Assembly (NCBI GenBank): GCA_019322375.1
Contig: JAHWIP010000034.1
Span: 1-15,755, forward strand
DNA from: Candidatus Woesearchaeota archaeon
Lineage (GTDB): Archaea > Nanobdellota > Nanobdellia > Woesearchaeales > SM23-78
Direction of reading: 5' to 3'
Length of the DNA: 15,755 nt
The notes beneath the pieces are model-generated. The model did not search any database. It was given only the letters and a program-made list of their open reading frames with translations, and had not been told where the DNA came from. Positions 6,088-12,696 of this stretch are shown here, in pieces. A program made the translations under genes and the position numbers. Each line of letters begins with the position of its first letter. Positions within the stretch are counted from its first letter, which is position 1.

Positions 6088-6456
6088 CTATTTTTTCTTT
6101 TTCTCGGTTCGTGCCTTATCAGGCTTGCGCATAATCTTGTGCTTTAAACCATAAAAATAAGCACTGAACAATGTATACAGTTTCTCAAGCTCTTTTTCTC
6201 CCAGTTCTGTCAATGAATAAACCTTTTTCCTGCCTTGGCGCCTGTAGGCGATGAGCTTCTTCTTCCTGAGTCTTTTCAAAGCAGGATAGATTGTTCCGGG
6301 GGTTAAAGAAGTACCTCTGCGTTTTCCAATGTTGGCAGAAAGCTCATCGCCACAGAGCCTTTTAAGGCTTAATTCATGCAGAATCAAAAAGGACAAAAAT
6401 CCTTTCAATTCCAGGTGCTCAGAAGCATTCTCTCTTTTTTTACTCTTTTTTTTCAC
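6088..6456 (-). CDS. PadR-family transcriptional regulator
   Basis: The 122-residue protein has the PadR winged helix at about residues 17-90: LKGFLSFLILHEL, then a helix containing CGDELSANIG, the recognition part TPGTIYPALKRLRKKKLI, and the wing YRRQGRKKVYSLTELG. A C-terminal helix follows, ending in a run of lysines. PadR proteins are usually dimeric repressors of neighbouring genes. The start is a GTG at 6456-6454; no ATG fits, and a TATA box 28 bp upstream makes a leaderless GTG start reasonable. An array of 16-bp repeats lies just above that TATA box and may be its own operator. The likely target is the coiled-coil gene downstream. The effector is unknown. Confidence 0.87.
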   Translation of the reverse strand: MKKKSKKRENASEHLELKGFLSFLILHELSLKRLCGDELSANIGKRRGTSLTPGTIYPALKRLRKKKLIAYRRQGRKKVYSLTELGEKELEKLYTLFSAYFYGLKHKIMRKPDKARTEKKKK

Positions 6457-6477
6457 ACTAAAAAATTAAAAATCTAC

Positions 6478-6489
6478 ATTTTTATATTT
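6478..6489 (-). promoter_or_regulatory. TATA box of padR
   Basis: The minus strand reads TAAATATAAAAA, centred about 28 bp before the GTG start at 6456. The 16-bp repeat array begins about 10 bp further upstream. Confidence 0.5.
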
Positions 6490-6498
6490 ATTGGTTGT

Positions 6499-6595
6499 CA
6501 AATATATATTTCGAACAATATATTTTATAAGCAATTAATTGTATAAACAACATATAGTTTAATCAATATATTGTGTAAGCAATATTTAGAAAATC
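6499..6595. repeat. Array of 16-bp phased repeats upstream of padR
   Basis: CAA recurs every 16 bp at 6516, 6532, 6548, 6564 and 6580, with a 17-bp unit before them at 6499. The best units are CAATATATTTTATAAG (6516) and CAATATATTGTGTAAG (6564), identical at 13 of 16 positions. CAATTAATTG (6532-6541) and CAATATATTG (6564-6573) are perfect palindromes 32 bp apart, three turns of the helix. The position directly above the padR TATA box suggests an operator array. Confidence 0.55.
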
Positions 6596-7141
6596 CAAAA
6601 CCAAAATTTTTTGATTTTTTGAAACAAAAAATTTTAATTTTTTGCTCAAAAAAATCTTTTGATTTTTTTGTTAGGAAATTTTGCAAAAAAAATAATAAAA
6701 ACCCTTAAATTAAAAAGAAAAGCCTGAAAATCCAAGTTAAAATATATAAAAAACCACGAGGTCAGTATAAAAGAGCAAAAATTAGCAAAAAAAGGCTTTA
6801 AACATAAAAATAAAGAGATCATACACAGGCGCCCTAGGTTAAACTGGTTTGCCACACACAAATAACTTTGCTCAAACATAAAAACCACTAGGTTAGCAAA
6901 GAAAACAGGATTAAGCACTGAAATAAAGGCAAAAACCACTAGGTTAATAGAAAAATCAGGGCTAAGCAAGAAAATTAACATAAAAACCATTACAATCAAG
7001 AAAAATCTTTCCAAGAACCCCTAAAAATCCTGAACAGATTTTTACCATCATATTTTTATGAGTAATCATAGGGGTGGATTGGGCTGGTTCTCACCAAATT
7101 TATCGACGAGAAAACAGGCAATAAGCCTGGCTTAGCAAAAG
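6596..7141. other. Long A-rich region without a credible gene
   Basis: Between the padR array and the promoter at 7142 there are about 545 bp with no convincing coding sequence. The first part (6600-6690) is runs of A and T. The rest is A-rich on the plus strand with few T. The only long frame (minus, 7014-6646, 122 codons) begins at TTG and yields a phenylalanine-rich product that simply mirrors the A runs. The region contains the 51-bp tandem repeat at 6881-6982, a further related AAAACCACGAGGTCA at 6750-6764, and a CAGGC-AATAA-GCCTG hairpin near 7111-7125. An untranslated RNA is possible but I cannot show it. Confidence 0.45.
6881..6982. repeat. 51-bp tandem repeat, two clear units
   Basis: Units 6881-6931 and 6932-6982 both open with AAAACCACTAGGTTA, share CAGG at the same offset and TAAGCA further on, and agree at about 37 of 51 positions. 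A weaker third unit begins at 6983 with AAAACCATT. The shared CTAGGTTA also occurs at 6834-6841. Confidence 0.5.
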
Positions 7142-7151
7142 CTTTATAAAC
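7142..7151 (+). promoter_or_regulatory. TATA box of the 92-residue orphan gene
   Basis: CTTTATAAAC is centred about 27 bp before the ATG at 7173, predicting a leaderless transcript. It overlaps the left end of the palindrome at 7148-7169. Confidence 0.6.
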
Positions 7152-7169
7152 TTAAACATATTTAAGTTT
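7148..7169. promoter_or_regulatory. 22-bp palindromic operator candidate at the transcription start
   Basis: AAACTTAAA and TTTAAGTTT form perfect 9-bp arms around CATA. The palindrome fills the space between the TATA box and the ATG at 7173, where a bound protein would block initiation. Its half-sites and spacing equal those at 2210-2231. Confidence 0.5.
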
Positions 7170-7172
7170 TAT

Positions 7173-7451
7173 ATGGGTGAAAAAAACAGGGTTTCAAGCA
7201 TATTCACGAACAAGGAGCTGGAAATAATAAAAAAACGGCTTAGTGGAGAGCTAAACGACCCCACAGGCGTGTTCTCAAGACGAATAAGGCCAAAAATAAA
7301 AGAGATCCTGGCATGGGGCACCCCAGCCATGAAAAAACAGCTAAAAAAGATGTTAAGACAAAAAAGACTAACTGAAGAGACAACTCTGGATATTCCTCTA
7401 GAAAAAAGAAAAATGAGCTTTAAAGAATTTGAAAAAAGACATGGTTATTAG
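7173..7451 (+). CDS. Small basic protein of unknown function
   Basis: The 92-residue product is soluble and basic. Residues 11-48 read FTNKELEIIKKRLSGELND, then GVFSRRIRPKIKEILAW. Combinations of an EL-x-II/VL-x-x-R-L-x-G-E helix with an RRIRPKIKE segment are familiar from short archaeal DNA-associated proteins, but I cannot name a family with confidence. The ATG is supported by a TATA box 27 bp upstream. A perfect 22-bp palindrome occupies the expected transcription start, so the gene is probably tightly regulated, perhaps by its own product. It converges with the gene ending at 7470, leaving 18 bp. Confidence 0.65.
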   Translation: MGEKNRVSSIFTNKELEIIKKRLSGELNDPTGVFSRRIRPKIKEILAWGTPAMKKQLKKMLRQKRLTEETTLDIPLEKRKMSFKEFEKRHGY

Positions 7452-7469
7452 GATTACTCTATTATCTGT

Positions 7470-8009
7470 TTATTTATTCCCACAATAGAATATCTTTTCA
7501 ATAGATACATCAGCTGGAGCAACCCCTGTTCTGTCAATGGGCTTCTCCAGCTTTTTCTGCACCTCTTTTCCCGAGGACTCCTCGACGTGTTCTTGATGTT
7601 TTTTAACATGCTTTATTGGCTTTGATTCTTCTCTGAATGTATCATGAACATTGTCTTTTAGAACTGTAAGTTTCTTGTCAAAAACAGCCTGATTCATCTC
7701 TATCATGCTGATGGATTTGATGAGCTCATTAAGCTTTTCTGTGACTTTCACTACTTGCTCTGCAACAGCACTTATTTTCTGGTCTGTGTTATTCTTGAAC
7801 ATCCATAATCTCTGCATCTTGTTTATTATTTCATTAAATTGTGCTTTGCTTATTTGTGCTAGCTCTATTTCTGCATTTAGCTCGTCTGTGTTTGCCCCGT
7901 AGATCTCTCCTGCTTGTGCTATTGCTTCTTGTGCAGTCTCTGCAAAGCCATATTTTTTTAGTTCTTTAGAAAGGTTATTCACTCTAATAGTTTGGTCCAC
8001 ACTATCCAT
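7470..8009 (-). CDS. Coiled-coil protein of unknown function
   Basis: The 179-residue protein has a short N-terminal helical domain (about 8-40, NLSKELKKYGFAETAQEAIAQ), a long coiled coil (about 45-125, with VTEKLNELIKSISMIEMNQ), a charged low-complexity linker (about 128-155) and a conserved-looking end, DRTGVAPADVSIEKIFYCGNK. The C-terminal segment after a linker suggests a docking peptide. It has no signal peptide or membrane helix. I do not recognise a named family and infer only that it is a structural or adaptor protein. A TTATATATAAA box at 8089-8098 would give a leader of about 58 nt. Confidence 0.65.
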   Translation of the reverse strand: MDSVDQTIRVNNLSKELKKYGFAETAQEAIAQAGEIYGANTDELNAEIELAQISKAQFNEIINKMQRLWMFKNNTDQKISAVAEQVVKVTEKLNELIKSISMIEMNQAVFDKKLTVLKDNVHDTFREESKPIKHVKKHQEHVEESSGKEVQKKLEKPIDRTGVAPADVSIEKIFYCGNK

Positions 8010-8088
8010 CTTAGTATCACATCCCGTTGCAAATTGAAATTACAATTATTTACACTATTAGTATCCTAAAAACTATTCTAGTTGTGGT

Positions 8089-8098
8089 TATATATAAA
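8089..8098 (-). promoter_or_regulatory. TATA box of the 179-residue coiled-coil gene
   Basis: TTATATATAA, centred about 85 bp before the ATG at 8009, is the best TATA-like sequence upstream. It predicts a leader of about 58 nt, unusually long for this window. Confidence 0.35.
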
Positions 8099-8180
8099 TG
8101 TTTCGTTTTGAATTAAAAGAATTGTTCAAAAAAAAGAAACATAATCTTTTTAAAATATAAAAATTTCAGAATTTTTATAG

Positions 8181-8203
8181 TTAAAAATACGAAGTATTTT
8201 TAA
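8181..8203. promoter_or_regulatory. Palindrome overlapping the promoter of the L35Ae gene
   Basis: TTAAAAATAC and GTATTTTTAA form perfect 10-bp arms around GAA. The right arm is part of the TATA-like TTTTTAAA, centred about 29 bp before the ATG at 8230. This is a possible operator for a ribosomal protein gene. Confidence 0.5.
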
Positions 8204-8229
8204 ACCTAACCTCAAAACCAAGCAACAAC

Positions 8230-8484
8230 ATGCAAGGAACCATTAATAACTTCAGAAGAAGCAGAAAAAGTACTTACAAGAATCAGATGATAATCCTGGC
8301 AGAAGGAGTGAGCAAAAAAGAAGATGCAGAGAAACTAGTAGGCAAGAAAGCTGTGTATAACACAGGGAAAAAAAATATATCTGGGAAAATTAGTTCTGTG
8401 CACGGCAACAAAGGAGCTGTGCGTGTGATTTTTGAGACAGGCATGCCAGGGCAGGCAATTGGCAAGAAAGTAAAGATAGAATAA
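8230..8484 (+). CDS. rpl35ae: Large-subunit ribosomal protein L35Ae
   Basis: The 84-residue product matches the archaeal/eukaryotic L35Ae (eL33) family over its full length. It opens with MQGTINNFRRSRKSTYKNQM, has the family pattern DAEKLVGKKAVYNT at about 32-45, then GKISSVHGNKGAVRVIFETGMPGQAIGKKV. It binds 23S rRNA in the large ribosomal subunit. It is basic, as expected. It stands alone, facing the membrane protein gene ending at 8498, 13 bp away. The TATA-like TTTTTAAA 29 bp upstream predicts a leaderless message, and a 23-bp palindrome overlaps it. Confidence 0.93.
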   Translation: MQGTINNFRRSRKSTYKNQMIILAEGVSKKEDAEKLVGKKAVYNTGKKNISGKISSVHGNKGAVRVIFETGMPGQAIGKKVKIE

Positions 8485-8497
8485 AAAAATATTTTCT

Positions 8498-8893
8498 CTA
8501 AAACCCTGAAAAGCCTCCTATAATCAACAAGATGCCTGCCAGTGTAAAAAGGATATTAATCACAAGCATGCCCACGTCAGGAAGAGCAAAAGGCAGGATT
8601 CCAAAAGAACCCAGTCCATAAATAATAAGCACTAAAGCAAGCAAGATACTAAGAGCGCCAACAGTTTTACCAGCACCAATTCCAAATCTTGACTCGGAAA
8701 ACCCGTCAATAATAAGCACAAGAGCACCTAACAAAGCCAGAACCCAGAAAATAATCAAAGGAATATCAGGCAAAGAAAAATCAATAACACCCAGTGTGTT
8801 CAGCAAAGGGATGCTCCCTAGTATAAGGAAGATTAATCCAAGAATAATAGAAAAAACTTTACGAGAAGAACCTGTTTGCCCTTTTTTATTCAT
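8498..8893 (-). CDS. Four-helix membrane protein made of two related halves
   Basis: I start this at the ATG at 8893 (131 residues) because GAGGGTGA lies 5 nt before it; the ATG five codons upstream overlaps that SD site. Four membrane helices lie at about 12-31, 45-64, 76-95 and 107-127. The two halves resemble each other: GSIPLLNTLGVIDFSLPDIP then a helix, and YGLGSFGILPFALPDVG then INILFTLAGILLIIGGF. The small protein at 4937-5182 resembles one half. The N-terminus MNKKGQ recalls archaeal pilin-like signals, but the basic residues at 11-12 and the hydrophilic spacer argue against processing. Function unknown; probably cytoplasmic membrane. Confidence 0.72.
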   Translation of the reverse strand: MNKKGQTGSSRKVFSIILGLIFLILGSIPLLNTLGVIDFSLPDIPLIIFWVLALLGALVLIIDGFSESRFGIGAGKTVGALSILLALVLIIYGLGSFGILPFALPDVGMLVINILFTLAGILLIIGGFSGF

Positions 8894-9044
8894 AAATATC
8901 ACCCTCAATATATTGATATTAAAACTAATTTTTGTTTTGCTAGTATTTAAAGGTTTTGAAAAATCAATTCCACACGCCTAAACTTAATAAAACAAATAAA
9001 AGGAAAAGTTTAAATAATAGTTTTTTAATAAATGAAATTTGATA

Positions 9045-10301
9045 ATGAAAAAAAATCTTAAAACCATAATCCTGTCATTGTTAACAGGAATCCTTCTTTT
9101 GCCATCAGTGCACGCAGACCTAATACCCCCGCTAGTAAAAGACACCTTAAGAAACTGGTTTGGAGGAGCAATACCAGAAGACTATGTGGTGAGAACTTTA
9201 CTCGCAATTCTCTTATTTGTAATCTTCTATTGGGCAGCAGGAGCAGTGTTTAAAGCAGGACACTATGATGACACAAAAATCAATAAATTCAGATGGATGG
9301 TGGCATTATTAGTATCCATTATCACAGTACTCTTTATACCTTATAGTTTATTAGAAGTATACAAAAGCATTTTTGCATTAATAACCCCAATCCTGGCAAC
9401 AATAGGCCTCATACTCTTAGCCAGAAAAGTAGCCAAACACCACACCCCAGAAGGGCACATAGGAGCAGCACTCATCTATGCATTTGTCTTTGCAATACTA
9501 GGGTTTGTAGTAGCCATGGCTGATGACTTTGGAATAAGCAAATACAGAATAACAGCTGGATGGAGCTTTCTAGACATTATACAATTATTAATGGTGCTGG
9601 TCTTCATATTCATGGCTATGCACATAATCAAGTTATTTGGCAGAGGCCCCAGAGGAAGAATAAGAGACATGGGAGATAATATTAGAAGAGGGAATGAAGA
9701 AGCAGAAAGGGAAAGAAGTGAAGAGAAAAAAGAAGAGAAAGAAGCTAGAAAAATAGAACATGAGGATAAAAAAGAAGAAGCAATTGAAAGAAAGGAGATT
9801 AAAACAGATATAAAGATATTTTCAAATTTAAAAAAATTAAAAAGATTAGTTGAAGAATGGGCCAAGACAATAGACCAGAAAAAAAGACCTAAAGGTGATC
9901 AAGACAAACTAAAAGAAATAAATGACGAATTAGAGAGACTGAGAAAACTTGAAAAATTTAGTCTGGGGTTAAGAAGAATCAATATAAGAGAAGCAAAGCA
10001 TCTTGAACACCTAGAACAGCAGATGGGAAACGCGCAGATTGGCAAGGACTTTAAGCCGTACGTGGGGACAGGTGGAAAATATCGGCTTACTCAAGAGTCA
10101 AACCTTGATAATTTGTTTACAAAAATATTGGCATACATAAGCTGGCAAGTGAATGTTGCAGAACCTCAGCCAGTTTATATCTTAAATGCTATTGATAAAG
10201 CAATGAGGATTGAAGTAAAAAAAATGCAATTAGAAAAAGAAAATTTCAGAGGTGCTAAACAAGAAGAAGAAAGTGCTGAAAGAATTGAACACAGCCATTA
10301 A
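9045..10301 (+). CDS. Membrane protein with signal peptide, five helices and a long charged cytoplasmic tail
   Basis: The 418-residue product starts at ATG 9045, following TTTAAATA at 9010-9017. Residues 1-24 form a signal peptide ending SVHA. Five membrane helices follow at about 48-68, 84-104, 108-128, 140-160 and 174-196. After RGPRGR the tail (about 205-330) is extremely charged, with ERERSEEKKEEKEARKIE-type stretches and a predicted coiled coil. A more ordinary domain follows at about 335-400 (GTGGKYRLTQESNL, LAYISWQVN, YILNAIDKAM). I do not recognise it. Signal plus helices plus coiled coil suggests an envelope-anchored scaffold; this is inference. It converges with the endonuclease IV-like gene, 18 bp away. 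Confidence 0.7.
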   Translation: MKKNLKTIILSLLTGILLLPSVHADLIPPLVKDTLRNWFGGAIPEDYVVRTLLAILLFVIFYWAAGAVFKAGHYDDTKINKFRWMVALLVSIITVLFIPYSLLEVYKSIFALITPILATIGLILLARKVAKHHTPEGHIGAALIYAFVFAILGFVVAMADDFGISKYRITAGWSFLDIIQLLMVLVFIFMAMHIIKLFGRGPRGRIRDMGDNIRRGNEEAERERSEEKKEEKEARKIEHEDKKEEAIERKEIKTDIKIFSNLKKLKRLVEEWAKTIDQKKRPKGDQDKLKEINDELERLRKLEKFSLGLRRINIREAKHLEHLEQQMGNAQIGKDFKPYVGTGGKYRLTQESNLDNLFTKILAYISWQVNVAEPQPVYILNAIDKAMRIEVKKMQLEKENFRGAKQEEESAERIEHSH

Positions 10302-10319
10302 ATAACTTTTTCTCAAAAT

Positions 10320-11168
10320 TTATCCCAACTTCTCATAAGTTTTTTTCATAAGAACAGCATCTTTCTCTATGTTCGGGCTCTCGCTTATGAGCACTCCTTT
10401 GCACTTGTAATCCTTCAGGGCTTTCATTAAGTCTTTGTAGTTCATATCAGATTCTTTGAGTTCAAGATGATTCCTCTCTCCTTTCTCTCCATACTCTATG
10501 CCTGACATGTGAATGTGCATGTTGTTCAAACCTTCTCTGCCAAGAGCTTTTTCTATCTTGCTTAGCACTTCACAGAATTCTTTGTAAGTGTTAATTTTTC
10601 CATTGCTACGAGCATGCAGGTGTGCAAAGTCAACACAAGGCATTACCTGCTCTAACTCTGTGCTCAGCTTAATAAGTTCATCTATATCTCCGAACTGAGT
10701 GCCTTTGCCTGTTGTCTCAGGTCTTACCCAAAGCTTAATTCCTTCACTTCTTAAAGTTCGTATAATACTGTGGAGGTGGGTTTTAACAACCTGATAAACC
10801 TTTTCCTTGGGCATGTCCATGTAATAAGCAGCATGAAAAGTAATGCTATAACCGCCTGCTAGGTGAGCAACTCTGGCTGTGTCAAGAATGCGTTTAATAC
10901 TAGCCTCTGTTTTAGCTTTCTCAAGAGAATTAAGGTTGATATAATAAGGGCCATGAGCAGAGAGCACAATGCCATGCTTATGTGCCTGCTCTTTAACAGC
11001 CTTGGCAGTGGCTTCACCCATCTTGACTCCACGCACAAACTCCAGCTCCATGCATTCCAAGCCAAGCTTTTTCACATAAGAAACAGCACGAACACTATCC
11101 CTGTTTGGAGCAGTGATAGGAACACCAGCAGGCCCAAATAAGAGTTTGTTCTGTTTAAGCATTTTCAT
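10320..11168 (-). CDS. Endonuclease IV-like TIM-barrel protein (AP endonuclease family 2)
   Basis: The 282-residue protein fits the Xylose-isomerase-like/endonuclease IV barrel. Metal-ligand motifs occur in order: SAHGPYY (H72), ITFHAAYY (H112), RPETTGKG (E151), CVDFAHLHAR (D180, H183), MHIHMSG (H218), and SESP (E263). E. coli Nfo then uses a D-x-H pair as ligands; here the segment reads RNH (232-234), so the histidine is kept but the aspartate is missing. Endonuclease IV cuts DNA 5' to abasic sites in base-excision repair. The family assignment is firm; AP endonuclease activity is likely but the ligand change leaves some doubt. M3 is an alternative start. An AT-rich ATATATAATATATAC element near 11211-11225 may be its promoter. 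Confidence 0.85.
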   Translation of the reverse strand: MKMLKQNKLLFGPAGVPITAPNRDSVRAVSYVKKLGLECMELEFVRGVKMGEATAKAVKEQAHKHGIVLSAHGPYYINLNSLEKAKTEASIKRILDTARVAHLAGGYSITFHAAYYMDMPKEKVYQVVKTHLHSIIRTLRSEGIKLWVRPETTGKGTQFGDIDELIKLSTELEQVMPCVDFAHLHARSNGKINTYKEFCEVLSKIEKALGREGLNNMHIHMSGIEYGEKGERNHLELKESDMNYKDLMKALKDYKCKGVLISESPNIEKDAVLMKKTYEKLG

Positions 11169-11229
11169 TACTTAATTATTTTCAGTACTTCACTAATTAA
11201 TTAATTTGTTAAGTATATATTATATATGC

Positions 11230-12348
11230 TCATCTTTTGTTCATACTCTTTTTAATCCTGTCAACAGCTATATTAAGAGCAGCATCTCTGGGCTTGATTC
11301 CTTGTTTTTTAGAGGTTTTAAGCACTTCTGAAGTGTTCTTAACTATCTTCTCCTCAACCATCTTAAACATCTCTTTCTCATCACCACCCTTGTACTCTAC
11401 ATAGCTGCTTATAACACCGCCTGCATTAGCCACAAAGTCAGGTATTATCAGAATTCCTTTTTTATGCAGGTATTCTTCGATTTCAGGACTCATAGGTATG
11501 TTAGAGCCTTGAACAACTATTTTAGCCTTTATTTTGTGTTTATTTGCGTCTGTGACCAAATCTGGGATAGCAGCAGTTATTAGTATATCTGCATCAACAC
11601 TCACTATTTCCTCTGCTTTAAGCACAGTGCAAGCCTTGCCTTCCTTATACTTGGTAACTGTTTTTTCCTGTTTTTTAACCTTGGCAAGCTTGTTAAAATC
11701 AATACCTTTATAATTGCATAATGTGCCCTGGCTGTCACTCACACTCACAAGCTTAGCACCTGCTTCTGTCAAATGCTTGGCAGCAAACCAGCCCACATTG
11801 CCAAAGCCTTCAACAGCAAAGCTTAGCTTCTTAATATCAAGTTTTAAGTGCTTAACAGCCACAAGTGCTGCATGAAACACTCCAAAGCCTGTGCTTCCAA
11901 GCTCATGAGGCAATCCTCCCATGTCTTTTGGCTTGCCAGTGCAGCTCTTCATAGAGCCATTAGTATTAGCATATATCCTCATCTCTTCTTCTGCCATGTA
12001 AATATCAGGGGCAGCAACATACAAGGAAGGGGAAACAGGTTTTAGGGCTTTTGCAAAAGCTTTGACAATAGCTTGTTTGTGCTCAGCAGTTATCTCCTTG
12101 GGGTTAGCAATAATACCAGACTTGGCTCCTCCAAAAGAAAGCCCTGCCAAACCGCATTTATACGTCATGGCTCTGGCCAGTTTGAACACTTCTTCTTTGC
12201 TCACAGTAGGAGTCATCCTAATACCGCCTTTACCAGGGCCAAGAGCAGTGTTGTCAATAACCACAAAGCCGTGCATGCCTGTGCCTGCATCATATACTTC
12301 AAGAATCTTCTCAGGTCCTAGTTCATCGTGATAAGTGTTAGAAATCAT
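11230..12348 (-). CDS. Glu/Leu/Phe/Val-type amino acid dehydrogenase, probably glutamate dehydrogenase
   Basis: I start this at ATG 12348 (372 residues): GAGGAGG lies 8 nt upstream and the protein then begins MISNTYHDELGPEKILEVYD; an upstream GTG-type extension would add 38 atypical residues. Substrate-domain motifs are GPGKGGIRM (37-45), MTYKCGLAGL (61-70) and GGAKSGI (73-79, catalytic Lys76), with the catalytic aspartate in AAPD (115). The Rossmann domain has VEGFGNVG (179-186). Family motifs QGSNIP (280-285) and PDFVANAGGVISSYVEY (303-319) are intact. The enzyme reversibly deaminates an amino acid, probably glutamate, to the 2-oxoacid with NAD(P). It is shorter than typical hexameric GDH (about 415), so leucine-type specificity cannot be excluded. 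Its promoter is divergent from the DUF5679 gene. Confidence 0.88.
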   Translation of the reverse strand: MISNTYHDELGPEKILEVYDAGTGMHGFVVIDNTALGPGKGGIRMTPTVSKEEVFKLARAMTYKCGLAGLSFGGAKSGIIANPKEITAEHKQAIVKAFAKALKPVSPSLYVAAPDIYMAEEEMRIYANTNGSMKSCTGKPKDMGGLPHELGSTGFGVFHAALVAVKHLKLDIKKLSFAVEGFGNVGWFAAKHLTEAGAKLVSVSDSQGTLCNYKGIDFNKLAKVKKQEKTVTKYKEGKACTVLKAEEIVSVDADILITAAIPDLVTDANKHKIKAKIVVQGSNIPMSPEIEEYLHKKGILIIPDFVANAGGVISSYVEYKGGDEKEMFKMVEEKIVKNTSEVLKTSKKQGIKPRDAALNIAVDRIKKSMNKR

Positions 12349-12395
12349 TTGTTCTGCCTCCTCAATCTCATATATGAAGAAAAAGGAAAAAAAGG

Positions 12396-12410
12396 CTGTT
12401 TTTATAGTTT
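12396..12410 (-). promoter_or_regulatory. TATA box region of the dehydrogenase gene
   Basis: The minus strand reads AAACTATAAAAACAG. Transcription would start near 12378, leaving a leader of about 30 nt that contains the GAGGAGG SD site. The divergent TATA box at 12440-12449 lies only about 40 bp away. Confidence 0.5.
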
Positions 12411-12439
12411 TCTGCTTTGAAATATAAGAAAAAAGGCAA

Positions 12440-12449
12440 AAATTTATAT
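12440..12449 (+). promoter_or_regulatory. TATA box of the DUF5679 gene
   Basis: AAATTTATAT predicts a start near 12471 and a leader of about 28 nt carrying GAGGTGG 7-8 nt before the ATG at 12499. Confidence 0.5.
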
Positions 12450-12498
12450 ACTTAGAACTCAAATTATTAGTTATACAGTCATTTTAGAGGTGGTTTAT

Positions 12499-12642
12499 AT
12501 GAAGGCAAGATGTATGAAATGCAAAGCAGAAAGAGAAATGGTAGATGGAAAAGAGGTAATCACAAAGAACAAGATGAAGATGATGAAAGGCAAGTGCTCT
12601 ACTTGCGGCACTACTATGTGCAGGATCATGGGAAAAGCTTGA
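12499..12642 (+). CDS. Small zinc-ribbon protein, DUF5679 type
   Basis: A 47-residue product opens at ATG 12499 after the SD-like GAGGTGG. It reads MKARCMKCKAEREMVDGKE, then MMKGKCSTCGTTMCRIMGKA. Two CxxC pairs (C5/C8 and C33/C36) form a likely zinc ribbon; C41 is extra. This arrangement, with E-M-x-x-G-K-E between the pairs, is that of DUF5679, a small archaeal family of unknown function often associated with information processing. The dehydrogenase gene is divergent. The BofA-like gene follows after 54 bp with its own TATA box. Confidence 0.85.
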   Translation: MKARCMKCKAEREMVDGKEVITKNKMKMMKGKCSTCGTTMCRIMGKA

Positions 12643-12664
12643 AAACTCTTTTTTATCTTTAAAC

Positions 12665-12674
12665 CTTTATAAAT
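12665..12674 (+). promoter_or_regulatory. TATA box of the BofA-like gene
   Basis: CTTTATAAAT is centred about 28 bp before the ATG at 12697. A GGGGGTG run lies between them, but by this spacing the transcript would be leaderless. Confidence 0.5.
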
Positions 12675-12696
12675 TGTTTGGGGGTGTTATGTTTAT

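Noticed and set aside
6646..7014. 122-codon minus-strand frame with a hydrophobic, Phe-rich product
   Set aside because: It begins at TTG without a clear SD site or TATA spacing, and its composition simply reflects A-runs on the other strand. The internal LVVF repeats follow from the 51-bp DNA repeat. No family resemblance.
7021..7130. Possible structured or box C/D RNA around the locally GC-rich GGGGTGGATTGGGCTGG segment
   Set aside because: Stems are only 4-5 bp and no properly spaced C and D boxes could be found on either strand.
8894..8908. Upstream ATG adding five residues to the four-helix membrane protein
   Set aside because: That ATG overlaps the SD site GAGGGTGA, which is correctly spaced for the ATG at 8893.
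12062..12331. Plus-strand frames of 82-89 codons within the dehydrogenase gene
   Set aside because: They are antisense to conserved catalytic motifs of the dehydrogenase and have no RBS or recognisable product.
12349..12462. 38-residue N-terminal extension of the dehydrogenase
   Set aside because: The region holds the TATA box and the SD site for the start at 12348, and the extension is unlike the family N-terminus.
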